Positions 43,333 to 54,420 of a DNA stretch of 64,000 nt are shown in pieces. The notes under the pieces were generated by a model. It worked only from the letters and a program-made list of their open reading frames with translations. It ran no database searches and was not told the DNA's origin. This DNA is from Acanthosepion pharaonis (lineage: Eukaryota; Mollusca; Cephalopoda; Sepiida; Sepiidae). Location of the stretch: positions 161,001-225,000 of the forward strand of contig CAHIKZ030002032.1 in assembly GCA_903632075.3 (NCBI GenBank). Direction: 5' to 3'. Both the position numbers and the translations under genes were made by a program. The number at the start of each line of letters is the position of its first letter. The first letter of the stretch is position 1.

Positions 43333-46300
43333 AGAAAAAAAAAAGAAAGACTGAAGGAAAGACATAAAAAGAAGAAGACATCGGCCATGATTGAAGGAAA
43401 GATTAAAAGAAAGAAGATTCGGCCACGATTGAAGGACTTACAGAAAAAGAAGACATCGGCCATAGATTGAAGGAAAGACAGAAAAAAAAAGAAAACATCG
43501 GCCACGATTGATAAAAAAGAAAAGAAAAGAAGACATCGGCCATGATTGAAGGAAAGACAGTAAAAGAAAAAGAAGACATCGGCCACGATTGAAGGAAAGA
43601 CAGAAAAAAAGAAAAGAAGACGATTGAAAGGAAGACAAAAAAAAGAAGACATCGGCCATGATTGAAGGAAAGACAGAAAAGAAAGAAGACATCGGCCACG
43701 ATTGAAGGAAAGACAGAAAAGAAAAAGACATTTCACGATTGAAGGAAATTCAAAAAAAAAAGACATATTATATAAAAAATATTTATTTAAAAGACATGAA
43801 AAGAAAAGAAGACATCGGCCACGATTGAAGGAAAGACAGAAAAAAGAAGACATGAATTAACGAAATTGAAGGAAATTTATAAATAAGAAGACATATATAC
43901 GATTGAAGGAAAGACAGAAAAAGAAGAAGACATCGGCCACGATTGAAGGAAAGACAGAAAAAAGAAGACATCGGCCACGATTGAAGGAAAGACAGAAAAG
44001 AAGACATCGGCCACGATTGAAGGAAAGACAGAAAAGAAGAAGACATCGGCCACGATTGAAGGAAAGACAGAAAAAGAAGAAGACATTTTTTTGGGATTGA
44101 AGGAAAGACAAAAAGAAGAAGACATCGGCCACGATTGAAGGAAAGACAGAAAAAAGAAGAAAAGAAGAAGGAAATTTGAAAAGAAAAAGGATCACAATTG
44201 AAAAAAGACAGAAAGGAAGAAGACATCGGCCACGATTGAAGGAAAGACAGAAAAGAAGAAGACAATGCTACGATTGAAGGAAAGAAAGAAAGAAAGAAGA
44301 CATCGGAAACGATTGAAAAAGACAAAAAAAGAAAAGATCGGCCACGATTGAAAGAAAGAGAAGAGAAGAAGACATCGGAAATTTGAAGGAAAGAAAGAAA
44401 AAAAAGAAGACATCATACGATTGAAGGAAAGAAAGAAAAGAAGAATATACATATTACGATTGAAGGAAAGACAGAAAAAAAAGAAGAAATATTAAACGAT
44501 TGAAGGAAAGACAGAAAAGAAAGAAGACAAAGAAGGAACGATTGAAGGAAAGACAGAAAAGAGAAAAGACAAGGCAACGATTGAAGGAAAGACAGAAAAA
44601 AAAGAAGACGTCGGCGACGATTGAAGGAAAGACAAAAAAAAAGAAGACATCGGCCACGATTGAAGGAAAGACAAAAAAAATTTAAGACATCGATTGAAGG
44701 AAAGAAAGAAAAGAGAAAGACATCATTTTCACGATTGATAAGGAAATTAAAAAGCGATTGAAAAGAAGAAGAAAATCGGCCGACGATTGAAGGAAAGACA
44801 GAAAAGAAGAAGACATCGATTTTTTATTAAGATTAAAGGAAAGACAGAAAAAAAGAAGACATCGGCCACGATTGAAGGAAAGACAGAAAAGAAGAAGACA
44901 TCGGCCACGATTGAAGAGAAAAGAAGAAAAAAGAAGAAGAAAAAACGACGATTGAAGGAAAGACAAAAAAAAGAAGACATCGGAAACGATTGAAGGAAAG
45001 ACAGAAAAGAAGAAGACATCAATGATTGAATTGAAAGGAAAATAATTAAAAGAAGAAAAAAAGACCAATTTCGAATGGAAGGAAAGAAAGAAAAAAAAAA
45101 AGAAGACATCGGCTACGATTGAAGGAAAGACAGAAAAAGAAGAGATTGCCACGATTGAAGGAAAAAAGAAAAGAAGAAGACATCGGCCACGATTGAAGGA
45201 AAGACAAAAAAAAGAAAAAGAAGACAAGAATTATGATAGCGATTGAAGGAAAGACAGAAAAGAAGAAGACATCGGCAACGATTGAAGGAAAGACAGAAAA
45301 AGAAGAAGACATAATTACGATTGAAGGAAAGACAGAAAAGAAGAAGACATCGGCAACGATTGAAGGAAAGAAATAAAAGAAGAAGACATCGGCCACGATT
45401 GAAGGAAAGACAGAAAAGAAGAAGACATCAACGATTGAAGGAAAGACAGAAAAGAAAGAAAGATTTCGGCCTACGATTGAAAGGAAAGAAAGATGGAAAA
45501 GAAGAAGACAAAACGATTGAAGGAAAGACAGAAAAAAGAAGACATCGGCCACGATTGAAGGAAAGACAGAAAAGAAAGAAGACGTCGGCGACGATTGAAG
45601 GAAAGACAGAAAAAAAGAAGACATCGGCCACGATTGAAGGAAAGACAGAAAAAAAAGAAGACATCGGCCACGATTGAAGGAAAGACAGAAAAAAGAAGAC
45701 ATCGGCCACGATTGAAGGAAAGACAAAAAAGAAGAAGACATCGGCCACGATTGTGGAAAGATTAAAAGAAGAAAAGAAAGAAGAGAATATTTACGATTGA
45801 AGGAAAGTAAAAAAAGAAGACATCGGCAACGATTGAAGGAAAGACAGAAAAAAGAAGACATCGGCCACGATTGAAGGAAAGACAGAAAAAAGAAAGACGA
45901 TTGAAGGAAAGAGAAAGAAGAACGATTGAAGGAAAGACAGAAAAGAAGACATTGGCCACGATTGAAGGAAAGAAAGAAAAGAAGAAGACATCGGCCACGA
46001 TTGAAGGAAAGATCAAAAAAGAAGACATCGATATACGATTGAAGAAAAAGACAGAAAAGAAGAAGACATCGGCCACGATTGAAGGAAAGACGGAAAAGAA
46101 GAAGACATCGGTTACGATTGAAGGAAAGACAGAAAAAGAAAAGAAGAAGACATGACAAAAAGATTTACGATTGAAGGAAAGACAGAAAAAAAAGAAGACA
46201 TCGGCCACGATTGAAGGAAAGACAGAAAAAGAAGAAGACATCGGCCACGATTGAAGGAAAGACAGAAAAAAAGAAGACATCGGCCACGATTGAAGGAAAG

Positions 46301-46835
46301 ACATAAAAAGAAGAAGACATCGGCTACGATTGAAGGAAAGACAGAAAAGAAGAAGACATCGGCCACGATTGAAGGAAAGACATAAAAAGAAGAAGACATC
46401 GGCCACGATTGAAGGAAAGACAGAAAAAAAGAAGACATCGGCCACGATTGAAGGAAAGACATAAAAGAAGAAGACATCGGCCACGATTGAAGGAAAGACA
46501 GAAAAAAAAGAAGACATCGGCCACGATTGAAGGAAAGACATAAAAAGAAGAAGACATCGGCCACGATTGAAGGAAAGACAGAAAAGATTTTTAAAGACAT
46601 CGGCCACGATTGAAGGAAAGACATAAAAAGAAGAAGACATCGGCGACGATTGAAGGAAAGATAAGAAAAAAAAGAAGACATCGGCCGACGATTGAAGGAA
46701 AGATTGAAAAAAAGAAGAAGACATTGGCCACGATTGAAGGAAAGACAACAGAAAAAGAAGAAGAAATCGAAAAACGATTGAAGGAAAGACAGAAAAAGAA
46801 GAAGACATCGGCCACGATTGAAGGAAAGATATAAA
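43333..46835. repeat. Minisatellite of about 90 units, about 39 bp each
   Basis: The consensus unit contains CACGATTGAAGGAAAGACAG followed by a purine run and GAAGACATCGGC; unit length varies from about 35 to 42 bp through changes in the A run. The plus strand is nearly all purine apart from CATCGGCCACGATT. Units near 46,180-46,700 are the most uniform, while 44,100-45,100 is more degenerate. Because many units are 39 bp (13 codons), the minus strand holds long open frames (up to 370 codons at 45,046-46,158) of the repeating type SFLQSWPMSS. Frames jump between registers and have no start context or domains; I treat them as non-coding. Confidence 0.95.
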
Positions 46836-47810
46836 ATATATAGAAATAAACAAATAAACGAACCTTAAAAGTTCAGGATGGTTGGTGTCATAAAAATGGA
46901 GAAAAATAAAACGACGAGAAAATTAATGAAAAAAAAAGGAAAAGTCAATAGCAAAATTTTCGTAATTTGCTTCTTTTTTTTTTCCTTCGTTCGTAAAAGT
47001 AACGGTTTCGAAATCGTTTTCTATTGGCTTCATTCTTCGTCACAGAAAGTGAATATAAATAATTGTCTCTTCGAATCGATCAGAAGAGTCAAAAAGGATT
47101 CAAGTTTCTCCCCAATGACTTATTAATGACCGCTAAAGTCTTCCCAGATTTTCTTAATCGATGGATTACACACAATAGGATAACATGACACGCCACACGA
47201 TACACCGCAGACGTCAACGTAAATGAATGATAATATATGCAGAAGAAGAGTCGTCGGCTGACAAAGGCAGCTATGGAAACGCTTTTCACTTGGAAAGTAT
47301 TCTAATCGAAATGAGATGTTCAGGGCAGGACAGCATTGAAGGTTAGCGACTCATTCAAATTATGCCAAACATTTGAGACTCACAGATGGCAAAATTATTC
47401 CAAATTCTTAGATGTGTATCAACGTCAATTCAATAAAATGGAGGGAAAAGTCATATCTAAAAGTTTTTTTTTTATTACCGGCATTACATAAGTTGAGCAG
47501 AGTCTGACTCAAAGACACCTATGTGAGGTATTTGCGGAGGAAATTTAACTCTGGAAATAATCCTATTGGTCCGCTAGGCGTACTCATCAAACATTGACTT
47601 TGTCTTTTTATTCAATTCACCTCCAGCATGGCAACAAAGCCACGAAGACTCAGAATGAAAAAGTAAGGAAATATGACAATAAAAGAACAGGAATTTTGAA
47701 GAAAGTAGATAGCATATAACATCTAGTTATTTCAACTGCAGAATGAGGAGACCTTGCCTCCAGTCCAGTACTGCACTTAAATTCATAAAGTTTATGTACT
47801 ACAGATAAAG
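46836..47810. other. Unassigned stretch
   Basis: An 82-codon plus-strand frame (46,878-47,126) begins right after the minisatellite and is not recognised. No other feature. Confidence 0.4.
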
Positions 47811-47814
47811 GTCC

Positions 47815-47965
47815 ATCAGCACAACTATCATGAAAGACATTGCAGTCTCTAAATATATAGCAGGTGTATCTGGCCAGATGTAGCAGCAATATTCAAAGCA
47901 TTGATAAATGGTAGATGCATTAATATGTATGATATATTCGGGTAAGAACCATCTTTCCTATCAGA
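47815..47965 (-). pseudogene. LINE-A C-terminal fragment
   Basis: Minus strand gives STIYQCFEYCCYIWPDTPAI and YLETAMSF, matching YKSTIRPCMEYCCHIWAGAPAIYL of the family. Only this block is preserved. Confidence 0.65.
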
Positions 47966-48320
47966 AATTGATTCAATATAATCTTTCAACTTAAATTTTA
48001 GCCCGTGAGGGCGCAACGAGTCACTCAACTGGTGGTGAGCATGAGCCGTGCTGGTGAAAGGTAGAAAGTGTTCTCTACTTCATCTTATAGCAAGGTCGCT
48101 GAATTTTATGTTTTATTTCGGTACAAGGCTACAAATGAGAGGCACCCAAATAAGGATCAAATTTTCTGAAAAAAAATTTATTGCTTCATTCGATTAAATC
48201 GTTAACCATTAACCCAAGCTGAAATGGCTGCTGTAGTGACGAAACTGGATTTATTTTTGTTTATTTTTTTATTATCAGACCTTTTTTCAATGGCTCAATA
48301 ATATGCACCTATTTGTCTAT
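47966..48320. other. Unassigned stretch
   Basis: No gene, repeat or RNA recognised. Confidence 0.4.
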
Positions 48321-48322
48321 TA

Positions 48323-48713
48323 CAGGGTGTCGCTAAAGTCCGGACAAATAGGCAAAAATGCATATTTTCAAGAAAAGAAATTTTCAACAACATTTTATTG
48401 AATTGGAATATTAACAAAGAACGTCTTCAATTTGATTTCCATCATTTCTGATGCAAAGGTTGATGCGCTTGGCAAGATTCACGTGAACACGATGCAATAA
48501 ATCCACATTGCGATCAATTTTAAGCACATTCACTCTTTATGTGTTCAATCGTGTTGCATCTGTGATTTTCATTGGGTAGACCGTCTCCTTAAGCATATTC
48601 AAGAAAAAGAAGTCAGCTCTTTCTTCTTTAGGCAAAACTATGTTTAATTTGTGGAAGGGGAAAATATAGTTAATGGGATTTCCTATGTGCCCAGATTCTA
48701 GCGACGCAACCTG
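48323..48713 (-). mobile_element. Short mariner-type element with TIRs and TA duplication
   Basis: The left end CAGGGTGTCGCTAAAGTCCG and the right end (complement) CAGGTTGCGTCGCTAGAATC are imperfect inverted repeats, each flanked by TA (48,321-48,322 and 48,714-48,715). Length 391 bp. Like the element at 9,970 it retains only the last part of a transposase. Confidence 0.75.
48411..48488 (-). pseudogene. Transposase C-terminal remnant
   Basis: Encodes VHVNLAKRINLCIRNDGNQ followed by IEDVL and a stop at 48,411-48,413. This is the usual C-terminus of a mariner-like transposase family (R.VHVNMAKRINLCI...GGQIED.L). The catalytic domain is absent. Confidence 0.75.
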
Positions 48714-48812
48714 TATATAATCGTTAGATACACGTTTCTAAGTTTGTTCGTTTGCAATGGTGGCAACTTAATCACTATTGAAGATGCCTTAGTCTTTTTA
48801 TATGTATATACA

Positions 48813-48818
<6 letters not shown>

Positions 48819-48880
<62 letters not shown>
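48819..48880. repeat. (TA)n then (GATA)n microsatellite
   Basis: TA dinucleotides followed by four GATA units. Confidence 0.95.
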
Positions 48881-48881
<1 letters not shown>

Positions 48882-49168
48882 CTAGACTCGTTTTCGAAAA
48901 ACCCTCGAATTTTTGATTTGCTAATCAAATCAATCTCGAGGGAAAAAAAAAGTTTTTAAAAAAGAAAGAAAGAGCTACAAACATGAACTTCTGCCGACAA
49001 AAAATCGCACAGATGCAGGTCTGAAGCCCAAAGAAAAAAACCCCGATACGAGTAAACAACTAACTAACAAAAGAGCTCAATACAACCGTAGAGCAGACCT
49101 AGATACACCTAGTGAGCCAGACAAACCTACCTAGGTTTCACCTAAACGGATCGTCAGGGAAAGTTTGG

Positions 49169-49170
<2 letters not shown>

Positions 49171-49230
<60 letters not shown>

Positions 49231-49243
49231 AGAGAGAGAGAGA
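49171..49243. repeat. (TA)n then (GA)n microsatellite
   Basis: About 58 bp TA followed by GA dinucleotides. Confidence 0.95.
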
Positions 49244-49659
49244 TTTTTTTTGTTGTAAAATATTTATAGGGTAATATAAATATTCTGAATAGATTATGTG
49301 TGGACACTGATGTAAAAATTTATATGGTCGTTGTTTTTCCATGAAATATTCTATGTCAGAGTGGTTATGATAATTATTATAGACGTCTGCTCAGGCATAT
49401 TTAGTGTTCAGCGCTCATAGAGCCAAACTGTCAGTTATATTGCAACTATACTGAGCAAATCTTTGTTACATTTAGCTACGAATTTAGTACGTTCACATTC
49501 TCGGTCACGGTGACTTTGGACTTCGTGCGAGCATAAAATTGACGGCTTCCGAACAGTTTTTCTTCTCAGTTTCTCGCACATGCCTTTTTTTTTTTTTCTT
49601 TTTCAAGAAATTCCAAACTCTGGCAAGAATTGTCTCTTAGGTCTATATTTTCGCAAAGT

Positions 49660-49740
49660 CATCTCTTCGAGAAATTGACCATAGTGGGTTTTGAAGCCAG
49701 GTCTCATAGAGGATTAACACTCTAACAACTTGGACATATA
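49660..49740 (-). mobile_element. Possible tRNA-like SINE head
   Basis: On the minus strand CCAAGTTGTTAGAGTGTTAA, then GAGACCTGGCTTCAAAACCC, arranged like A and B boxes about 45 bp apart. The B box is poor. Weak call. Confidence 0.3.
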
Positions 49741-49954
49741 TGTGTGTGTTAGGTTATTTGATGGGAAATGTCGAATTTTGCGGGAGAATATCCTAAAACT
49801 ACACAGTTATTTTTTTATCAATAAGATGATCACCATAGTTAGCAAGGAGAATAAAAAACATATGATCTTAACGAAAATTCGAACCTAAACAAATTATTGG
49901 TGAGAAGTTATAGTAATATTTTCGCTCTAGCACGTTACGTGTTGGTTGCTTGAT

Positions 49955-50030
49955 TTTGTTCAACAATATATCAGATTCTATAGGTTATTTAATGCCGAAA
50001 TTTACAGTTTTACGTAATTTTATACTTTCA
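49955..50030 (-). repeat. Family C 3' end, reverse orientation
   Basis: TAGGTTATTTAATGCCGAAA at 49,980 is the complement of the family C terminal signature. It faces the tandem array of the same terminal region that follows. Confidence 0.6.
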
Positions 50031-50099
50031 GATTAAGTTATCTTTTTTATACATACTGTGTAGATCATAAAATATATTGTTGGTAATTATGCTATTAAA

Positions 50100-50805
50100 C
50101 AAAATAAACCAAACCAATCTAAACCAAAGAATACATATTATATTCATACGAATCTATCCTAAAAATATTGTCAGCATTAAATAACCCATTGAGATTGATA
50201 TGCCGTTAAATAAAATAAACCAAACCAATCTAAACCAGAGAATACATATTTTATTCAGAACGAAAATTATCTATAAAAATCTTGTCATAATTAATTAAAC
50301 CCATTGAGATTGATATGCCGTTAAACAAAATAAACTAAACCAATGATAAACCAAAGAATACATATATTCTATTCATACGAATCTATGAAAAAAAAATCTT
50401 GTCTTGGCATTAAATAACCCATTGAGATTGATATGCCGTTAAACAAAATAAACCAAACCAATCTAAACCAGAGAATACATATTCTATTCATACGAATCTA
50501 TCCTAAAAATCTTGTCAGCATTAAATAACCCATTGAGATTGATATGCCGTTAAACAAAATAAACCAAACCAATCTAAACCAAAGAATACATATTCTATTC
50601 ATACGAATCTATCCTAAAAATCTTTAAAAGCATTAAAAACCCATTGAGATTGATATGCCGTTAAACAAAATAAACCAAACCAATCTAAACCAGAGAATAC
50701 ATAGTCTATTCATACGAATCTATCCTAAAAATCTTGTCAGCATTAAATAACCCATTGAGATTGATATGCCGTTAAACAAAATAAACCAAAACCAAAGAAT
50801 AATTC
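50100..50805 (+). repeat. Tandem array of the family C 3' end, about 6 copies
   Basis: Six head-to-tail units of about 110-118 bp. Each contains CAAACCAATCTAAACCA, GAATACATATTCTATTCATA, CGAATCTATCC, GTCAGCATTAAATAACCCAT and GATTGATATGCCGTTAAAC. The last two blocks are the 3' signature of family C elsewhere in the window. Units are nearly identical except for local damage near 50,290, 50,390 and 50,630. Confidence 0.9.
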
Positions 50806-51640
50806 TTTTCTATTATTTATTTTTCATATAAATAAAAAATTTCGATATGGATAAAATCAATCAACCAAATTATCTGTAACTAAAGAAGATGAGACTCATT
50901 CATGTTTTACAATAATTATTGTAATATCGTATTGTTTTTGGGGATATTATTTTTTTAAAAACTAAAATTTTCTAAATCTTTGATATGTTTTTCAATCATT
51001 CCGCCTCACCTGCTATCTTCTTCCACCGCACCATTTGGGAAACACTGGCCTACGTCCCGGAGGGACATGTCATACAATATAGCAGAAGAAATCTTCAGGC
51101 CGAAATTACATCACTGATGGGGCCTCGGCGACATCCGTACAGTTTTTTTAATACTCAAACATTGATTACATATTCTATCTTCTATAACTGGTGCTTAGAA
51201 ACAGGAGCACAGTGTGCCTTTCATTTGTTGAGTCAGTTTTATAAGCTCCCATGTTAACGCTCTCGATACATGTGAGAGGAATAGGAGGATATTAAGATTT
51301 GTCACATGCTACGTAACATTACGCTAGGGCTTCTATGTCCTTAAATACCAGCTGAACCCTGTAAATGGTTAAATTGAACACACTTTCCCGAGACTAAATC
51401 GTGTGATGTCATAATATTGTTGTTGCCTACCTTTGATTTCGACCTGTTCCATGTGAGAAATGAGGCAAATTAAACGTCAAAAGAGTCGATTGCTGTATTT
51501 CTACGAAAATAATATCACCTACAGCAGTGTACTAATCAGCAGTGAAAATAATGTTTTTAAGTCAGTATTGTATTCGATGCGTCTTAGGTGATGACAAATG
51601 TCTAAGGAAGATGTAACTGATTACCTTTTTGACTGTCACA
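50806..51640. other. Unassigned stretch
   Basis: A 90-codon frame at 50,985-51,257 (includes RTIWETLAYVPEGHVIQYSR) is not recognised and has no supporting context. No other feature. Confidence 0.35.
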
Positions 51641-51659
51641 CAAATGGATAGAGTGACAT

Positions 51660-52260
51660 TAACTTTTATCTCTCTCTATTTCTCTTTATCTCTCTCTCAC
51701 TCTCTCTATATCTCTTTATAAATGTTTTCTATTAAAAATTATATCCAATCTAACACAAAAAAATTTCTCTTTATATCTCTATCACTATTATCTTTATATA
51801 TATAAAATTTCTCATAAAAAATTTTCTATTTAAGAATGTCACTATTATATTCATCTCTATCTATATATAAATATATATTTAATTTTATCTCTCTGCATAT
51901 TGATTTTATATATTTAGAAATCAAATATATATATATATATATATATAACGATATACTTTTTCTTTATTTCTCTTTAAAATATATATATATATATATATAT
52001 TTTCTTAATTTGTCATATTTTTTTATATTCTTTTATATTTCTTTTTCTTTCCTTTTTATATATATATATATATATATTTTATTTAAAATCGCTTTTTCTG
52101 TCTCTATCGATACATCTATCATTCTCTGTAAGATTATATTTTCCCTATCTTTATCTTTCTCGACAATCGATCTCCATTTTTATATATCTTTACCTCTTTC
52201 TCTTTCTCTATCTTTATCTGTCTATGTGTCTTTCTTTTTCTATCTCTCTATCATTTTTTT
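51660..52260. repeat. Low-complexity (TCTCTA)n/(TA)n region
   Basis: Pyrimidine-rich CTCTCTATCT repeats mixed with several TA tracts (51,925-51,948, 51,979-52,000, 52,057-52,077). A 153-codon open frame (51,836-52,297) is Ile/Tyr/Phe/Ser only and is a by-product of the repeats. Confidence 0.85.
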
Positions 52261-52344
52261 ACGCACAAAACAACATGTTGTCTTGAAATTTATATAAAAT
52301 ATTTAATAGAGCACAAAATAACAATATGTTAAAAAGTGGCTTTC

Positions 52345-52745
52345 TTTTGCAGAAGAGCAATCATGAATGGAACCTGATAGGCGATGAGATACCTTGGGAT
52401 AGGGACATCGTGCTGAGAGAATCGGCGAAAATACAGCGGTATCAAGATCTTGAAATGCAGATTGAGGAAATGTGAAAACTCAGTAAATAATAATCAGAAA
52501 AAGAGGAATGTGCTTGAAAGAGGTACGAGCATTCACCATCGTCAATAGTTAAGAATAAACAAGTGAAGCACATGTAGAATACGACCAGTTTGACTGACAA
52601 GCGCTTGGAGAGAAATCGCCCTGACATTAAAATTTTGCACATGATCAGCCATGAATGGATCCGGATAGACGTTGAGTTATCTTGGGATAAGAACATACTG
52701 GTGGCGGAGCTGGAAGCAAATTCCCTGCATCTTGATAGAAAATGA
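52345..52745 (+). pseudogene. LINE-B-related inter-copy fragments (C-terminal domain)
   Basis: Two related blocks. At 52,358-52,475: NHEWNLIGDEIPWDRDIVLR and QRYQDLEMQIEEM. At 52,590-52,744: LTDKRLERNRPDIKILHMIS and HEWIRIDVELSWDKNILVAE. Both resemble the IV..DK..RTCLLIDV.VPWD.NI...E.EK...Y..L..EI segment found after the palm in some craniate and invertebrate non-LTR elements. They overlap in the family alignment, so they come from two insertions or a local duplication. Confidence 0.65.
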
Positions 52746-52939
52746 ATTCAGTAGGTATACAAAAAATAGAAAGCTGCGTAAGACAAGGATGTGCTTTCGC
52801 TATAGGGAGGTAGAGAGCTAGAGATCCTACCAGGATTTATTGTCATCTGCGTATAATATTGTTATGGTAATGTGTTGATGGCAGACACATTTTAAAAAAG
52901 AATATTATTAGTAAAGGAAAGCGATAAAAAGGAATTAGT

Positions 52940-53380
52940 ATAAAATTTATATAAATATATGGCCGTTAGTAAGAATAAAAAATTAAACCAAAATGGAAAC
53001 TACGAGTTGGAGATGTCAGTATCAAATAATTACAGAAATATCTGGGAAATCTTTTAGCAGAAGATGGGAAAGGCTACAGGAAATTCGAACCCGCACTGGA
53101 TTAGCGAAAATATTTTCCAAAAGTTATACGACGAACTAAGAAAAAGTAAAATTTCATTACAAATTTTAAAAAAAGAGAGTACCTAATTGCTATGTTATGA
53201 TAATCTACTTGTATGGTAGTGAATGTTAGACACTTTGCCCGCAGATGAAGAGAAAACTGGAAGCAGGAATGTGGTTCTAAAGAAAGATATTCCATAGACG
53301 CAGCAAGTGAGCAACGATGAACTCTTAAAGAAAATACCGTTTAAAATCACAACCCCCTGAAGATTAGAATTTTTACCAAG
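52940..53380 (+). pseudogene. LINE-B reverse transcriptase C-terminal fragment
   Basis: In order: ENIFQKLYDELRKSKISLQI, then PNCYVMIIYLYGSEC with a stop and TLCPQMKRKLEAGMW, then SNDEL-LKKI-type sequence. The family form is AKNAFQKLYNELRKSKISLQTRKRVLNCYVISILLYGSECWTLSPQMKRKLEA. Several frameshifts and stops. Sits directly downstream of the blocks at 52.35-52.75 kb but need not be the same insertion. Confidence 0.8.
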
Positions 53381-53544
53381 AAACTTCGAAATCGGGATAA
53401 AATTGATATTTAAAACTTAGGTAATCTTTTCATGTTATATTATTAACACTCTATTTTTAATATTATTTCAATATTTTTAATATTGAGCACTATATATATA
53501 AATGCTGTTTCTTAAATCAGAGATACATATATAATTGTCATATT

Positions 53545-53835
53545 AAAGAAGTTTCAGTCGTTATACGCTTCGTCCTACTTCAGGTGGAATTTCGAACCGA
53601 GCCCTTTATTTCGTCCACAGATGTAGATTATTCTAGATTGCCTCAGTTACAGCTAATTCCCTTTAGTAACACAACTCTACAAATTTTTACTCACCTCTGC
53701 CAGGTATTAAACTTTAAATTATTTAGTTCAAGACATTGGATTACTTTTATCCTTGCGGTCGAAACGTTGTGAATACGACAATAAAGATGTGGACAACGAT
53801 CCGAACAATGTAAATAGTTAGAATACCTCATCTCA
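53545..53835. mobile_element. Fold-back family B copy, degenerate
   Basis: Left arm AGTTTCAGTCGTTATACGCT, CTACTTCAGGTGG, GAATTTCGAACCGAGCC; the interior is the complement of the tRNA-like core (CCAGGTATTAAAC); right arm GCGGTCGAAACGTTGTGAAT, ACGATCCGAACAATGTAAAT, CTCATCTCAGAAATATAG. The right arm lacks the CTGAAGA part. The 62-codon frame here is a repeat artefact. Confidence 0.7.
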
Positions 53836-53882
53836 GAAATATAGAAAGATGCTGCATTGAGCACTTTTTTAATTAATTTATG

Positions 53883-53884
<2 letters not shown>

Positions 53885-53919
<35 letters not shown>
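53885..53919. repeat. (TA)n microsatellite
   Basis: Left border of a hairpin element. Confidence 0.95.
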
Positions 53920-53921
<2 letters not shown>

Positions 53922-53924
53922 GAA

Positions 53925-54045
53925 CATTGAAGTCAACACTCAGAAATGACTTGTTTCATGCTAGACGCAATCATCAGGCCTGACGATTGTGTCTAGAATG
54001 AAACAGCCTGTCGCCTCTGAGTGTTGATTTCAATGTTAACTTTAC
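53925..54045. mobile_element. Hairpin element K, copy 1
   Basis: A nearly complete inverted repeat: TCAACACTCAGAAATGACTT...TTTCATGCTAGACGCAATCA on the left pairs with TGATTGTGTCTAGAATGAAA...CTCTGAGTGTTGA-type sequence on the right, centred at about 53,979. Flanked by (TA)n tracts. The plus strand contains a hammerhead-like motif (53,976-54,016). Confidence 0.8.
53976..54016 (+). ncRNA. Hammerhead-like motif, weak stem II
   Basis: AGGC (53,976-53,979) pairs with GCCT (54,013-54,016) as stem I. CTGACGA fits CTGANGA at 53,980-53,986. GAAA is at 54,000-54,003. Stem III is ACA/TGT across GCC (54,003-54,011) and C at 54,012 would be the cleavage base. The expected stem II (53,987-53,999) pairs poorly, so activity is doubtful. 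Confidence 0.45.
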
Positions 54046-54127
54046 ATTTATATTTACATACGCTCTATCTCTGATATTGACCAAGTTTATCCCATAAATA
54101 TAGCACACCTTAAAACTATATTTCTTC

Positions 54128-54129
<2 letters not shown>

Positions 54130-54163
<34 letters not shown>
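54130..54163. repeat. (TA)n microsatellite
   Basis: Uninterrupted TA dinucleotides between hairpin copies. Confidence 0.95.
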
Positions 54164-54167
<4 letters not shown>

Positions 54168-54264
54168 GACAACAACGTAACAAATACTTAACAATTTTTT
54201 TCAAAAACGAGGAGCAATTTAAGACATAAAACACCAAACATTCTGCTACCATGGTTTCTTACAG

Positions 54265-54267
<3 letters not shown>

Positions 54268-54309
<42 letters not shown>
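54268..54309. repeat. (TA)n microsatellite
   Basis: Left border of the truncated hairpin element K. Confidence 0.95.
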
Positions 54310-54313
<4 letters not shown>

Positions 54314-54317
54314 ACTG

Positions 54318-54395
54318 TTTTATGTCAGGTTTGATGATTGCGTGAAACTGCCTGTCGCCTCTGAGTGTTGACTTCAGTGTTCACTTTTATGCTTA
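54318..54395. mobile_element. Hairpin element K, copy 2 (half)
   Basis: TGTCAGGTTTGATGATTGCG then TGAAACTGCCTGTCGCCTCT and GAGTGTTGACTTCAGTGTTC match the right half of copy 1. The core is TTGATGA and stem II is deleted, so it is not a working ribozyme. (TA)n lies on both sides. Confidence 0.7.
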
Positions 54396-54396
54396 T

Positions 54397-54418
54397 ATAT
54401 ATATATATATATATATAT
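54397..54418. repeat. (TA)n microsatellite
   Basis: Abuts the 3' end of the SINE on the minus strand; may be its simple-repeat tail. Confidence 0.9.
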
Positions 54419-54420
54419 TA

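Noticed and set aside
45046..46158. 370-codon minus-strand open frame, and similar frames of 174-363 codons between 43,329 and 46,853
   Set aside because: They consist only of translated minisatellite units (Ser/Phe/Leu-rich, with recurring SWPMSS), change register with A-run length, overlap each other in several frames and lack any domain or start context.
51836..52297. 153-codon plus-strand frame that looks like a membrane protein
   Set aside because: Hydrophobicity comes from TATA and CTCT repeats; no conserved motif.
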